A DNA stretch of 64,000 nt from Diphasiastrum complanatum. Lineage: Eukaryota > Streptophyta > Lycopodiopsida > Lycopodiales > Lycopodiaceae. The notes under the pieces were generated by a model. That model saw only the letters and a program-made list of their open reading frames with translations, did not search any database and was not told where the DNA came from. Location: positions 45,444,180-45,508,179 of the forward strand of contig CM055101.1 in the NCBI GenBank assembly GCA_029204225.1. The letters run 5' to 3'. The first letter of the stretch is position 1. The number at the start of each line of letters is the position of its first letter. Made by a program: the position numbers and the translations under genes. Below are positions 31,714-46,900 of this stretch, piece by piece.

Positions 31714-33410
31714 ACAAATTGAATCATTCACATTCTACACACAAAAGCTAGAAACTTGATATAGAATATTGAGGAATGATGTTTTCCCTTTCTTATGCAC
31801 TAAAACTCACCACAATCCAACTAGTAGGGAGAGAAATCAGCCTACTACAAGTATTTTGACCTAAATTGAGTTTTGGATTACAAAAATCTCCATTCTACAC
31901 ATCAAAATGCTTGATCTTGACAAGGAATCACTCTAGCACTCTAGAATTGGTGATACTTCCAAATGACTCACTATAAATGGCTTCTCCTCCACTTATAGCT
32001 TGCAACAAAGCTTTGATATCATGTGAAGAAAATCAGATCACAAAGACCTGATTATGCCCTTTGAAAACAGGAAGTTCTCTCTCTCTCTCTCTCTTGAACT
32101 TTGGATTAGTAGGAAAGCACATCTAGCATCATTAACAATGTAGAAATATTGCATCTACTACACATAGAAGATGTACTCAAAAAGAACTTGTCAAAATCAC
32201 TTATGTAAGTTGATTTACTGTTCCAGTCCATACAACAATCGTACAACAAGAGTACACACACATGGAAACTCATACATATAAGAAAAATAGTATTCTATAC
32301 ACAAGAATCCACTATATCATCACCAAAATTTAAAAATGGTTGTCAAACCAACCCCAAAGAGATATCTTCCATAAGAATGAATGAGAGAAGAATGAGAGAG
32401 ATGAAATGCTCCCACTCTTGTAGCCTATTTATAGTAGCCCTTTGCCTCATTTGGATGCTCTTACACAAGCTTATCAACTTATGGAAGGTTCTAGATCTCT
32501 TCCAAACCCTAGATCTAGAATGACTAGATTCAATGAACATGAATAAGCCAATTACAATATTTTTATATGTGACCTTATCAACATGCCTAAGTTGTCAAAA
32601 ATAGTAAATCCACTATTCTTAGGCCTTATTAACTTTGTAAGTCTGTCTCTAAGTTTAAAATGCATATTGGCTTCAAAATTGCCAAATAAACTCAACATGA
32701 AAAATCATAAACTAGTTGACAATTTTTCACACTAAACACTAGTTCACAAATTACACGATAAGTCTAAACTCTATCACTTTGTATATATACCATAAATCAG
32801 AATAAGACAGATATATAGATAGTCAAATCAATCATCGAAATATGTAATCATATATCAGAATTCGAACATGAATTCAATTGTATCAGATTATTTGAGTATT
32901 TAGAACCAAATATATCGATAGTGAGAGTAATTTAAGATATAGAGAGTGTTTTATCCGTCAGTTGCTTCGATCAATTACATAAGCTTAGTAGGATCATAGC
33001 GCTTAGCACACAACTAACATGAACCATTATCAAGCATGTGATTCTCTTTCACAATCTGATCGTTGCATTACAATAGCTTAATTTACATATTCTCTATTTT
33101 CTTTACATGCATTAGTCATCATCGAATGCTCTCTCATTCTTTTTCTCTCTGTTCTCGATACTGTTATTTCACTGATTAATTTAGAATATGTTCAAAGGTT
33201 GCATGGCTGTCACAAACGATTGATTATTCGCACCCTTCATAGTTGTCTATGACACTTACCTAGATATTCTACTAAGTTAAACGAATGTTCTAAGCAGTCC
33301 TCTAAATCTCGATAGTTTGATTTGATCCTTATAGTTTCATTGTTTTTTCTTTCTTGATTGGGGAGATAATTTTGAGCTCACTTCTATTGCCTTGTCAACT
33401 ACATCACATT
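31714..33410. other. AT-rich DNA, probably partly copia LTR
   Basis: No gene. The last few hundred bases precede a degenerate primer site (GTGATATCAAAGC near 33424) and a copia gag, so a decayed 5' LTR is likely there. A short CT run lies near 32080. Confidence 0.4.
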
Positions 33411-33493
33411 CTCCCAACAAAGGTGATATCAAAGCATGTTTGAATTATCAATCGGTTGCACGATTATTATTATTTTAGATCATTCTTTAATCA

Positions 33494-33940
33494 TGGAAGG
33501 TTCAACCTCTAAGATACAATTTATCAACAAGTTCACCAGTGATGATTTCCACATGTGGAAATTCAAAATGAGGATGATTTTGATCAAGAAAGGACTCTAG
33601 AGATACGTTGATGTTTTGATAGCCAAATCAGTTGACCCAAAATTGTTGACCACATGGGTAGCAAATGATGGAAAAGCCTTAGCCATCATAGCTAATTCAC
33701 AAATAGCTCATGTAGCTAATTGTTCCAGTTCCAAAGAAGCATGGGACATTCTGACTAGTTTGTATGAAACGACAAATGTCACGACCCGTCTCTTTTTGAG
33801 AAAGAAACTTTTGTCAGTCAAGATGAGTGAAGAAACTTTAGTTAGTGATCATCTTAATGATTTCAAATAGTTGCTTAATCAACTCGCTGTAGTAGGTTTG
33901 CCGATATCGAATGAAGATGCTAACATACAGTCTGCTTAAA
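33494..33940 (+). pseudogene. Copia gag N-terminal part
   Basis: From an ATG at 33494 it reads STSKIQFINKFTSDDFHMWK then FKMRMILIKKGL, a stop, and SSSKEAWDILTSLYET, TTRLFLRKKLLSVKM and SEETLVSDHLNDF. This is the UBN2-type gag block of Ty1/copia elements. It is interrupted by TAG at about 33598 and again at 33868. No zinc knuckle follows: the sequence switches to an opposite-strand copia pol near 33940. Confidence 0.85.
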
Positions 33941-33984
33941 CATAGACTGGTCGAAAGATCAAGACCCTACACACCAATTGTAGA

Positions 33985-35190
33985 GAAAATAAATGTTTTG
34001 GAGATTCAAGATAGCACAAAATTCTGGTGTGCCTCCTGGTTAACCCTTTTGTAAATATATCAGTTACCATGTACTGGGTTCTGTAAAATTCCAGACCTAT
34101 ATCCTTGTTGAGTATTTTGCTCCTGATGTAGTGGTACTTAATCTCTATGTACTTGCTCATAGAGTGAAATTTAGGATTGATCGATAATGCAATAGCACTC
34201 TGATTGTCGCACGAAATAATTGTTGGAGCAGATTGTCTGAGTTCTCAACCAAATTGTCTCTTTAGTAGCTTGAGAGGCTGCAATGTACTTAGATTTTATA
34301 GATGAAATTGCAATAAAGGTTTGCTTTTGAATGTTTCAAGATATGAACAGGAAGTCAAGTCCAGAAGTAGATCTTATGATGTCGATATCGCCTGCCCAAT
34401 TTGCATCTGTATATCCATGAAGTGTATGGATATCAGATGAATCAACATCACCATAGGTCAATAGTAGCTCGTACATATCTCTGATTACTCTAGAAAGAGC
34501 TTTCCAGTGGATCATACCATGGTTGGCCATATATTGGCTCAAGGAATTGATGGCGTATGCAAGATCGGGCCAGGTAGAGATCATTGCATACATCAGAGAT
34601 CTGATAATTGATTGATATGAATATCCCTTCATTTTGGCCTTCTCCTCATTGGTCTGAGGGCATTGTTCCTTGGATAGTTTTGGACCTGGATCCATGGAAT
34701 TATGTACAAACTTGCAATTCATAAAATTGAATTTCATCAACAAATCATATAAGTACCTCTGCTGGGTGATATAGAGAAGTCTTTTGCTTCTGTCTCGGTG
34801 GATTTGAATCCCGAAACAGTAATGTGCTTCTCCCAGATCTGGCATCTCAAATTCTTGGGATAGCATCCTCTTGGTGTCCTTTGTCAGTCCGGTATTGTTG
34901 CTAAACAACAACGTATCATCCACATAGAGTGTGATGATGACAAAGGATTGATTGATAGCTTTGAAATATACATTACAATCTACAAATCTTGGTTCAAATC
35001 CATGATCTATCAAGAATGTGTTGATTCGATATAATCATGGTCTGGATGATTGCTTTAGACCATACAAAGCTCTCTGGAGTTTGCATACCTTATCTTCTCG
35101 ACCATTGAGGATATAGCCTTCTGGTTGGATCATGTAAATGTCCTCCTCGATAACTCCATTGAGGAATGTTGTTTGTACATCCATCTGGTG
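33985..35190 (-). pseudogene. Copia reverse transcriptase and RNase H, minus strand
   Basis: Reading down from 35190: MDVQTTFLNGVIEEDIYM, CKLQRALYGLKQS, then the long frame 35013-34336 with DCNVYFK, IITLYVDDTLLFSN (catalytic YVDD), FEMPDLGEAHYCFGIQI, YSYQSIIRSLMYAMI, RPDLAYA-like WPDLAYAINSLSQY, and the RNase H start HGYTDANWAGD. A frame change and stops follow, ending with KYIEIKYHYIRSKI and YMVTDIFTKGL, the usual copia C-terminus. Convergent with the plus-strand gag, so two copies are involved. Confidence 0.9.
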
Positions 35191-35199
35191 TGGATGTAG

Positions 35200-35655
35200 A
35201 GATGGTGTACAAATTGAAAGTCTAAGCTTATGAATACTTCAAGAATCGTTATGAGAAACAAAAGTAGCATAAGACACTCACTTAAATAGTGATAAATCGT
35301 TGTCCATGAGCATCTGGATGGGTGCTAGATGTGCAAGCCTCTTTTACCAAGAGTGAGATAGCCAAGAGAGGAAGAAGAAGAAGAGGAAGAGAAAGAGTGA
35401 TAGTATTGCATTTAGCCACACTTATATAACCACCAAATTTCCCTTTACGTTGAAAGATATGGTTGTGTAGAGATAGCCACAAGGTGGCTTGTGAAGCAAG
35501 TAATTGCTCCCTTCCATAGAATGATTTCGCTCAATCAGGACCTTATGAAACTAGAAGGGATGTTGTAATGAAAGAGTGTTAAGCGCGAGACCTTTAGGTA
35601 ATCCTAGCTCAATCTAGAAAGAGTTGTGTAAGTGTAGTGGGTTAAAGTTAGGCAC
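35200..35655. other. No gene seen
   Basis: Probably more of the minus-strand copia interior, too decayed to read. Confidence 0.35.
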
Positions 35656-35659
35656 TATC

Positions 35660-37830
<2,171 letters not shown>

Positions 37831-37839
37831 ACTCACATG

Positions 37840-38245
37840 TGTGTACTTTGTGTACCACAATAGATGGCTCTCAAAGAAGCAAGACACCATATCTCTCTCT
37901 TCCACTGAAGCCGAGTACAAAGCACTTACTACTACAACCAAGGAGATCCCTTGAATCAAAAGGCTTCTCGTGGAGCTCAAATGCATCAGATTTGAACACA
38001 CTCCCACCATTATGTGTGATAATATTTCAACCCAAGCCCTTGCCTCAACTTTCATGCAAGGAACAACCATATTGAGGTGGCACACCATTTTGGGAGGAAG
38101 AAGGTTCAATCAAAGGACATCATTTTGGAGCACGTGGTACCTCATCATGTGTTGCTAATCTTCTTACCAAACATTTGCTTAAAGCTTCATTTATTAAGTT
38201 TAGATCAGCGCTTGGAGTAATCTCTAAATCTATATTAAATAATTA
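37840..38245 (+). pseudogene. Copia RNase H C-terminal end
   Basis: Readable across two or three frames: SKKQDTISLSSTEAEYKAL, IKRLLVELKC, PTIMCDNISTQALAS, and finally KDIILEHVVPHHVLANLLTK followed by FIKFRSALGVI. The SLSSTEAEY block with its catalytic Glu and the CDN Asp are family hallmarks. A 3' LTR probably begins near 38270 but has no partner copy here. Confidence 0.85.
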
Positions 38246-38249
38246 GCCC

Positions 38250-40235
38250 TCTTTTATGGAGTGTGAAAAGTGATAAAAGCTAGCTAGTTATTTTTGTTGC
38301 TAAGTGTCATCATGAAGGTGTTGGACCTCATTGATCCTCATCACATGTACACACTTTCATGAGTATTGGGCTTGATTAAACTTAGATATTATTAATTAGA
38401 ACTCAAGCTCCATGGAGAGCCAAAATCAATGTAAAAAACAATGCAAATGGTGCACCTCTTAATACATGCCATACATGTGGACCAATCACATTCAAGAGGT
38501 TGCAACTTGCTAGGGAAGGCCTAAAACCTAAGTTTGGCTACCCTAAGTGTAGTTATGAATCTCAATTCTCAGTATGTGAATGAGTGAAATTGGAAATCAC
38601 ATAATCAAAAGGAGTTTGTTTTTGAGACATTGGTAGAAACCGAAGAGCTCAATACCATTATCTCTCTACTCGAGAGTTGATGAGCAATTTTCATTCATAC
38701 ATGAAAATATGACTTGATTTCAATGCTTGATCTTGTCTTGTGTTCATATGCTCTTATCTTGATTCAAAGCTTGTTGGATTGCTCTTTCAAATCCGAGTTT
38801 GAGCATCTAGTTTTAATAGTGTACAATCATACATGCTTGGAGATCCTTTATGATCTCTTTAAGATCCTTCACACATGCTAAATTTTAACAGGTTGTAGCA
38901 ACTAGGGATTGTGAAAGAACAATGGTATTAATACAAGGATTTTGACTTGCAACTGACTTTTGTGAGATATTAACCAAAGAATATTCAAAACGGATCATCA
39001 TCATGTCAACATTTTAGCTCAATTCGAATCAAACTAATTAATAAAAAAGATTTAGACACTCACATTATCTTCATTAATGGCATAAATTGTGATAATGGTT
39101 GGAAAGTCCAATTTAGCCCAATAAGGCACCTCATATTAGAGGCACACACTATCAATAACTAAAGTTGTGCTAAACTTGAGCCTATTCTACATTCACTGAT
39201 TTTGAACTTTCTCTCATGAGATTTGAGAACTTATCTTTTTGAGAGCTATGGCTTTTGCCATTTGGTGATTCACATGCCTATCTTCAAACGAGAGCTTGAT
39301 CATGCTCTATTTTAAGGCCCTAATGTAATGAATGATCATTTAACGAAAAATTCCATCTACCTTTGTCTAATTTGGTGTAGCTTTGCACAATTTGTCTAGT
39401 TTCTTAGTTTCTTGTTTTACCATGCTAATTTGATGTTATGAATGGATTAAATGTTAGGCTACTAATGATAAATTCATCTTTCTTTGAAAGGCATGAGTGT
39501 TTTAATGGTATTGCCCAAACTCAAAAACTTCCAAACTAAGTCAATGGACTACAATCATTTTAATAAACGCTCGAAATGCACATGTTAATAATTATCTCTG
39601 AAAATTTATAGAGGATTGTTGAAAGCATGGCTCGCTACTCTTTAAATGTGCTTAAAGCATTGCACAAGTAATAAGACTTCACATTACATGTGTACAATTT
39701 CCATTATTGTAGCAAATATTGTTCTATGTCAATCTTAAAAAGGTGTATACTTAATAGTAGCCATTAAAATTTCCAAAATTTGCATGCATATTGTGATTTA
39801 CTACTCTTCCAAAATACCAATACACATATGCAATACTCATGTTTAATTTCATAAAATCAGCTACCATCTTTTGACTTCTTCTTTTTTTTCTATTTTATAT
39901 AATCAAGTGTTGTGAAAATGTTCCAATTAAGTTAACTTAAATGGCCATTTAAAAACTTTTTTTGAAATTTGAACATGGAGTGGAGCATCAACCATATAAT
40001 AGAATAAAATGAAAATTTTAAAATTAATATGTTTGAGAGCAACAAGTCTAGCTGCAAAGCTCATAGAAGTTGAATTCCATGAGTTGAGTTTGGTGGACGT
40101 GTTCTATAATATCTAGTGAATAGAATATTTCTTGATTAAAAATATGCCCAATGAAAACCTAGGTATGTGAAAGAGACCATGATCAATGATTCTGAGTCCT
40201 ACAATGGGTCCAAAGAGGAGAAAGTGTTGGAAGGT
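38250..40235. other. AT-rich DNA, no gene seen
   Basis: Starts with probable copia 3' LTR; the rest shows no domain, repeat or splice structure that I can support. Confidence 0.4.
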
Positions 40236-40239
40236 CAAA

Positions 40240-40480
40240 TTAGTCTAAACTTATCTTAGAGCTAGAGTGTTGGTAGAAGAAGTTTATGGTGAAAATAAGA
40301 ATCTCAAAAACAAATTCTTGGGATAATATAGAATTGAGGGCTTGATCATCAACATAGAATTGAGGATTAATTAGGTTAAATATTAGATGACGGATTTTGT
40401 CGTGATATTGAAAAGAGATAGGAACATGAAGCAACCTTGTCTTTCTCCAATCCGATGCTCTTTCAAGTTGACATAGTTCT
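40240..40480 (-). pseudogene. Possible LINE reverse transcriptase remnant
   Basis: Minus frames give GERQGCFMFLSLFN and, shifted, NPQFYVDDQALNSIL. Together they resemble the R-QGCPLSP-LF and YVDDLAL blocks of plant LINE RT. The match is short and broken. Confidence 0.35.
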
Positions 40481-40676
40481 AATGTAGTTTGCCACTATAG
40501 TGGAATATCTCAAGGTGTATAGGCCTAATCTAACATTAATTAAAAATGAGTTGGAGAGAGGAGGGAGCCTTCTCTTATTCCAATGCAATGTTATTTCAAG
40601 TTGACATAGTTCTAATATACTCTAGCAATATAGTGAAATATCTTAGGGTGTGTAGGCTTTGCAAATATAACATTTA
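40441..40676 (+). repeat. Direct duplication, ~131-bp period
   Basis: 40441-40541 and 40572-40676 share TTTCAAGTTGACATAGTTCT and the following 60 bases with substitutions. Confidence 0.75.
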
Positions 40677-40679
40677 ATA

Positions 40680-41690
40680 CAAATTGAATAGTGTTTAATC
40701 ATGATTTTGTCTTGCACCCATAGATTTTTGCCAAACTTCAAAAGATCAATGCACCACACAATATATGATGTGTATAGAATTCTATTTCATGAAATAAATT
40801 TGATCGGTGCACCTAGTCAATAACAATAATTAAGTGGTGGATGTTTTGTTTCAAAAAGGTGATGGCCAAAAAGGTCTTAGAAAGTGCTATTAAGATCAAC
40901 TTTTTTAAACCTTTGTCAATTTATTATAATATATCCAATTTTCTATTAAGGTAAACTTTTTCAAAACTTTTTAGAAGATAACTTTTTTATTATTATAGAG
41001 AATCAAATTTGAAAATAGAAAGTAAACCAATTAGAAAATTTGACTTGGGACATCAACAATTCAAAAAATTATAGCCTAAATCTATGACATGTGATTTTTG
41101 TGCCATGCAACTAGAAATAATGTGATCGATTCATTAAATATATTTTAAAGACAATAACAACCTTATCATGGTTAATTCTCATTGTCATGATGGACCATAA
41201 GCTAGATATTTGTAATATGGTTTGGTACACATTGGATACATACATGATATTTTATGCTAAAAACTTGGGAACTTGCACTTGACCAATGTATTAAAGTGAG
41301 ATTATATTTCATAAATAAAAGTGAAATTTACAAGAATTCAGATCAAGCTAACATGAAGATACAACAGAATATAGAAGGCACCATCCCAAAATGAGGCTGC
41401 AAGAATCCATACTTGGCACCTAACTATCTTCCCATCAGTACAACTTTGAGAGAGAGAGAGAGAAGCCTTATCTTGCCTACAAGAGTCTTGGCTTATTACC
41501 TAACTCACTTCTCATCACATTTAAGAGAGAGAGAGAGAGAGAGAGAGATTTATTAATGTCTTTTGATGCCAAAAAGCATATAAGACCAAGTAGTACATCA
41601 CAAGTGTGTAGTAATCATAGGAGCATATTAAATCCGTAACCTAATAGAGAAAAGAACCAAGTCTAGCAAAACCAACAAATGCAAACGTGA
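40680..41690. other. AT-rich DNA with short GA runs
   Basis: (GA)n at 41449-41462 and 41525-41549, then the dispersed repeat also seen near 18860. No gene. Confidence 0.5.
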
Positions 41691-41692
41691 AT

Positions 41693-41950
41693 GTTTAGCT
41701 GAGATCGTGTGCTAAAATTGATTTCATGTGAAAAGACTGAAACATATTTCAATGCCTTCAAGAAGGATCATCAACATCGATACAAGGTCATACTTGATTG
41801 AAGAAAGTAAGAACCATTACCTCAAGCTTTCATTGTTTAGCCAAGATCATGTGATAGAGCCAATTTCATGTGAAGAAACTGAAACATATTTAATCAAATA
41901 GGATGCTCAACATGAATACAAGGTCACACTTGATTGAAGAAAGATAAGAA
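41693..41950 (+). repeat. Tandem duplication, ~141-bp period
   Basis: Two copies (41693-41810, 41834-41950) share AATTTCATGTGAAGAAACTG-like and ACACTTGATTGAAGAAAG-like blocks with indels. Confidence 0.8.
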
Positions 41951-41959
41951 TACTTAAAA

Positions 41960-44640
41960 TGAGGTGCTAACAACTTCATTGAATAGAATTCATTACCTCA
42001 ACATTTTTGAGGCTCGTCAAGCCGCAAAAAATCAATGGTCATGTCTTGTAGTTGGCTACTTGGCGCTAAATCCAATTTGATGTTGTATTCATTCAAAAGT
42101 AATCCTTTGAAGAGCTTTACAAATTCAAAATAAGTGCTACTAGAAATCCAGAAATTACTTATGCCCTCACATAAATTAAAGGTATAATTCATGTACTATA
42201 TATTTGTGCAAGTGGATTATAAAATGGCAATGTCATATTTGAAACATTCCTCAAAGTGGCACTAAAAGATAAACAAAAAGAATGATGAAATGCTTTATTG
42301 GAATTTGCTTGCTAACAAATAAGTGAATGTTTTATTCACAAAGGGAGAGACTAATTTTGCAAATATTTTCCATCGAAGCTAATCCTTGACAATGAACATT
42401 TGAGAGATCAATCAACAATGTATAGAAAGGGCAAGCTCCTTACACAATCTGCTTGTTAGTTAGCACCTCCATTCAACATCAAATATTAATAATAAAGGGA
42501 GAGATTAAGAAATAGACATGACTCTTCCAGAAGTACTTCTGCAACTTGTAATTGAAAGCATGGTGCTTGTCATCTACTATAGACCCAATAACATCAATGT
42601 ACAACAAAATCAATATGAATATTTTAGAGACCATTGGTACAATAATCTAGGATGTTATTCAGTTGCGACAGAAATAAATAATGAGAGCTCATTACAAGAT
42701 TGAAATGACCAGATTGATGTTTCAAATATATTCAACCATAATTTGTTATGGCTCACAAAAAGGCGACAATCAAAATGTGATGAACGTCGTGATTGTGAAC
42801 CTAAGCAATTAGTTGTTTTTTAAAAGAACATGAATGATCCTTTTATATTAGTTTAATACATGTAAAAATGTGTAAATAAACCTTATAGATAAGGGGTGTA
42901 GCCATGTAAAAAGACTTGATAAATGGTTGAGCCACTAAGGGTACTATGTCTCAATGCAAGAAGGTTTTAGCCAGTCTTGAATGTACTAGGGGTACTACTA
43001 GGTAGTAACGAGTTGGTGGTATATGTACATGTACCGATTGTCAATGTTTGGAGGATCTGGCTAGGAAGGTGTTGACAAAAGAATGTTGGAACCTTGTGGG
43101 GATGCCTCATTCTTATGTGCATTTGGCTAAATGGAGAAACTAGTAAAAACTCTTATGGGTGATTACTCCAGTCGCTTATTTCAAGATTATATAATGAAAA
43201 CGCTAGTCGTTTGAGATTCTTGTGTGATAGATCTTATCAAAGCTTTATTTTTGCAATTTTATTGTAGATTTTTTTGCGTTCAAGATTGTGTTCCAAAATG
43301 CAACCCCCCCCCCGGAATGCGTTCTGTTGCAAGGGTGACCGTCATATCTATTCCACTTCTTGTTGAGGTACTTGTGAGAAAACTTTTGTCTTCAATTTAC
43401 AACACCTTGTGTAGGTTAACTTATCCTATTAATGAGGGTGCAACAATTTGTAGAGTGATTGATTCAGCCAAGGAATGCTTCAAGCTCCTAGGCCATCTTA
43501 TTGCTTCTTAGTCCACTCACTCATTTGATTGCTTTCATAATTGTGGCATCCTTAATGATAACCAAACTTCCTGAAAATTTTGGTAAATGCAAGGAATAAC
43601 ATCAATGTAGTAGCATTATCTAGCTTGGTCTTATAGCACGACTTTCTTGAAATTCAATCTTTCTCTCTCAAATAAAACTACGACACCAAAACATCAAGTT
43701 TTGTCACCTTTATATAGTTCATTCTTCTACTATTAAATAATGTCTTCTTCATCATAGTTGATGATTTAGTGCTTAGGTGAGAGACATAAATCACAATTAC
43801 CTTACCGCAAGTCCATTGCCAACCTCAAAATTGACAAAAAACTTACCCATGTATGGTTTGAGTAAATTTATGATGTAATGTTGTTGTAGTGTTTGTCAAC
43901 CAACAATCATTTCTAGAAAACTCAAAGCTACCAAATTGAGCTTGAGGTTAATCTTCTGAACATCTTTGCCAAAAATTCTAAACTAACAACAACCACACTT
44001 TGAATATCCGTAGAGGTATCTCTATGCATAGCATGATGATCTAACCATTCATCATACTTGACATATAGACCTTACTCGTAAATTTTTCAGGCCTCAATCC
44101 TTTGGTCAAATAATCCTCAACCATCCTCTTTCCTCTCTTAGACTTACTTTGTATAATTATTAAATGATTGGACTAGATAGTGGAACTAGCTCACAACATT
44201 CAAGTGCACTGAAACCAGTTATCTCAATGTGCAATCTCTTTTTCAGTTGGCTGCGACCTCCTGGAGCAGAACAACTATTCCAAATTTTCTTATGCATGTC
44301 GGATTGAGGCATATGAGCACTCTACGAGCATCTATTTGACGATTGGGACGAGGTGGGCACAATGTCATGCACGAGAAACGAGTGTGGAGCTTGAAATCAT
44401 CAAATCCAGGTTTTCGGTAGGCCCACATAATTTTTGAAAAATGTATAGAACTAGTTGTAGGTGTCAGATTATTGGGGTGATATAAAGTGATACATTGTGT
44501 TTCCTCATGCCTGCAAGAATGCCTAGAATGTCTATTCTAGCCATTACGGCGCATACTTGAAGTTATGAATGCATTGCTCCCCTTTGGTGTTTTTTTTGGC
44601 CATCTTGTGAAATAAGTTGTAAGGTTCAAATTGAGGACCC
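41960..44640. other. No confident gene
   Basis: Short frames on both strands (41998-42192, 42518-42703, 43224-43511) have no recognisable domains. Some may be copia scraps: FTKGETNFANIF near 42335 resembles a copia RNase H end. A C10-11 run lies near 43310. Confidence 0.35.
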
Positions 44641-44679
44641 AAAAGATGCTAGATTCCTAATGCTTACAAGACATGACCT

Positions 44680-45190
44680 TTCATCTTTGGCCAACAAAAT
44701 TCTCTTCTAACAAAGTCAAGTGTTCCATGACTTCTTGCCAAATGTGACCGAAAAACTCATCGGTTCGACAAAGGTCTCGCAAAGAAAGATACAACTCGGA
44801 TTGGAACTCAACAAAGCATAAATGATTAACCTCTCCAATCCGGCTAAGAGCATCATCGACACAATTCGACGTACCTCGACGGAACTTAATGTTGAAATCG
44901 AATTCCTGAATGAGTTCCGTTTAATGGGCCTTACGACTAAGGTGCATCAAAGATAAACTTAAGATATTTGTGATCTGTCATAACCGCGAATTTAGATCCG
45001 TACAAATAATGTCTCCAGATCTTTAACGCGTGGATGACAACAAAAACTTCCTTCTCATAATTAGAATATCTACTTCTGGGTCCAACTTCTTGCTTTCGAA
45101 AGCCACGGGTCTACCATCCTGGTAAAGGACTGCACCCACCCCATAGCCACTAGCATCCGTTTTCACCAGGAAAGTTTTGCTAGGGTCCAC
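44680..45190 (-). pseudogene. Gypsy RNase H, minus strand
   Basis: 45190 downward reads SKTFLVKTDASGYGVGAVLY, QDGRPVAFESKKLDP, then after frame changes ELIQEFDFNIKFRRG and CVDDALSRIGEVNH. The first catalytic Asp (TDASG) is kept. Continuous with the RT fragment at 45190-45750. Confidence 0.85.
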
Positions 45191-45750
45191 TATGTGTAAG
45201 TAGGGGCGGTAGACACTAACATCTTCAAAGCTTCAAAGCTTTGATTTAATTCATCGGTCCAAACAACAAGTGGACTGATTTTCGAACACCTTCTAGCTTT
45301 CTTCGTATTACCCTTTTTAGTTTTACTTTTGGCTTTCTTCACTCCCTTAAGAAGATTCATTAAAGGTAACACAACTAAGGCATAGTCTTTAATAAACTTA
45401 TGGAAAAAACCTGTGAAGCCTAAAAGAGATTTTACTTCCCTTATTGTTTTCAAAATAGGCCAATCACGAACTTTCTGGACCTTATCATAATTGATCTCAA
45501 GACCTCGATTGGAAATTATATGTCCCAAGTACTTGAGTTTTGTCTGAAAAAACTCACACTTAGACTCCTTAACATAGAGCTCTGCCTGCCTTAGAATGTC
45601 TAAGACCGTACGCAAATGCGTCTCATGCTCCTCAAGAGTCTTGCTATAAATCAAAATGTCATCCAAAAACACCACCAAAAACTTTCCCAGATAAGGACGA
45701 AGAATATCGTTCATCTGCTGCAAGGTCGTTGGGGCATTAGGTAGACCAAA
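45190..45750 (-). pseudogene. Gypsy RT C-terminal half, minus strand
   Basis: An open 177-codon frame: LPNAPTTLQQMNDILRPYLG, FLDDILIYSKTLEEHETHL (catalytic DD), CEFFQTKLKYLGHIISNRG and VRDWPILKTIREVKSLLGF, with a Lys-rich insertion KKAKSKTKKGNTKKARR after LLKG. The upstream 25 or so residues (TAFRTRYG to VMPFG) are replaced by the insertion that starts at 45751. Confidence 0.9.
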
Positions 45751-46655
45751 TCATAGTTGCACCACGATTCTGAGTCGCGGTTCAGAATCACGGTCAGAAT
45801 CGCGATTCTGAGTCGCGATTCGTAAAAAAACCAGAATTGTGCATAATCGTTTTTTTTTCTTTATTTGAAATTTTTTTAGGCATTATGGGTATCAGATGAA
45901 AGCTTTGATTAAGAGCATTATTACTGTATAGTTTGCCGACTGTTTCGGGTGCAAGTTGGTCCAGTTTAGGTGCATTAATCCTATTATAATTGACAATGGA
46001 ACTTAGTGTAGACAAGAAACAATGAACATGAATCTGAAATTCTGATTATAATAAAGCAAGTACATATGATGGTGCTATCCAACCATGCACCCTGAAGAAG
46101 GGCTTCGATGGCGATCTAGAATAGACTTTGGTATCTACACAATTACAGAATGCTCCAACTACTAATGAATGCCTCACACTGTGGTAGTTATATAGTAACG
46201 ACCACCATCTGAGAGAGCGAACAGCCAAAGGACCAAGGGGATGGGAAACACCAAAAAGTGTGTTTTCACTCAGGGAGTTGGAAGGCCAGATCATGAATAG
46301 GACCCTGCCGCTGGGGGGCGTTGCCCCCCAAACCCCCCACCGGGGGCCTACCGCCCCCCGAACCCCCTGGGACTTCCTGTTATATAGACACTGTAATCTA
46401 GCCATCTCCTAACCATCATGGTCTCACAGTAGATCCCATACTAACAACCGTGCTCAATAATGGCTTCTCCTCATAACGGGTGCCTTACAGATTTGAGCTC
46501 ACGGTCACTACTAAACTAAGAGGTGCATTATTTAGTTGTCTAACAAATCCATGTTGGGCTCTGTCAAGGACTTTTATCTGTTTGTGCTCTATCTACTACA
46601 CTTATGGAAGGCAAAACGCTGGTTTGACCATTGCTCCCCTAAAAAAAATTCAGCC
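45751..46655. mobile_element. ~0.9-kb unclassified insertion in gypsy RT
   Basis: It separates two halves of one RT frame. Its left end, TCATAGTTGCACCACGATTC, runs into repeated GATTCTGAGTCGCG/CGCGATTC palindromes (45765-45825). Its middle has a GC-rich block at 46311-46370 with an 8-bp stem TGGGGGGC/GCCCCCCA and several C5-C6 runs. No coding domain. The first 11 bases recur inverted at 59345-59355. Class unknown: non-autonomous DNA element or truncated LTR are both possible. Confidence 0.55.
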
Positions 46656-46900
46656 ATAAGCTTTTGGAAACATCCCCCTCATGGATTCTAATTTGATGGT
46701 ACCTCGACCTAAGGTCCAATTTGGTGAAATACTTAGCACCATTCAATCGGTCCATTAGATCGTCCATCTGAGGTAAGGGATAGCGGTTCTTAACGGTCAT
46801 TTTATTAAGTTTCTTCTAATCGACACAAAGACGTATACCACTATCTTTTTTGTCGGTTAATAACACGAGAGCTCCCCAAGGGAATTTACTGGGTCAAACA
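46656..46900 (-). pseudogene. Gypsy RT N-terminal part, minus strand
   Basis: Reads LVLLTDKKDSGIRLCVD-like, [40 protein letters not shown] and [10 protein letters not shown]. This is the piece missing from the RT fragment at 45190-45750, so both are one element split by the insertion between. Confidence 0.85.

Noticed and set aside
44040-44150. Copia RNase H end on the minus strand (DYLTKGLRPEKF-like)
   Set aside because: A single short resemblance with no adjoining copia motifs; not enough to call.
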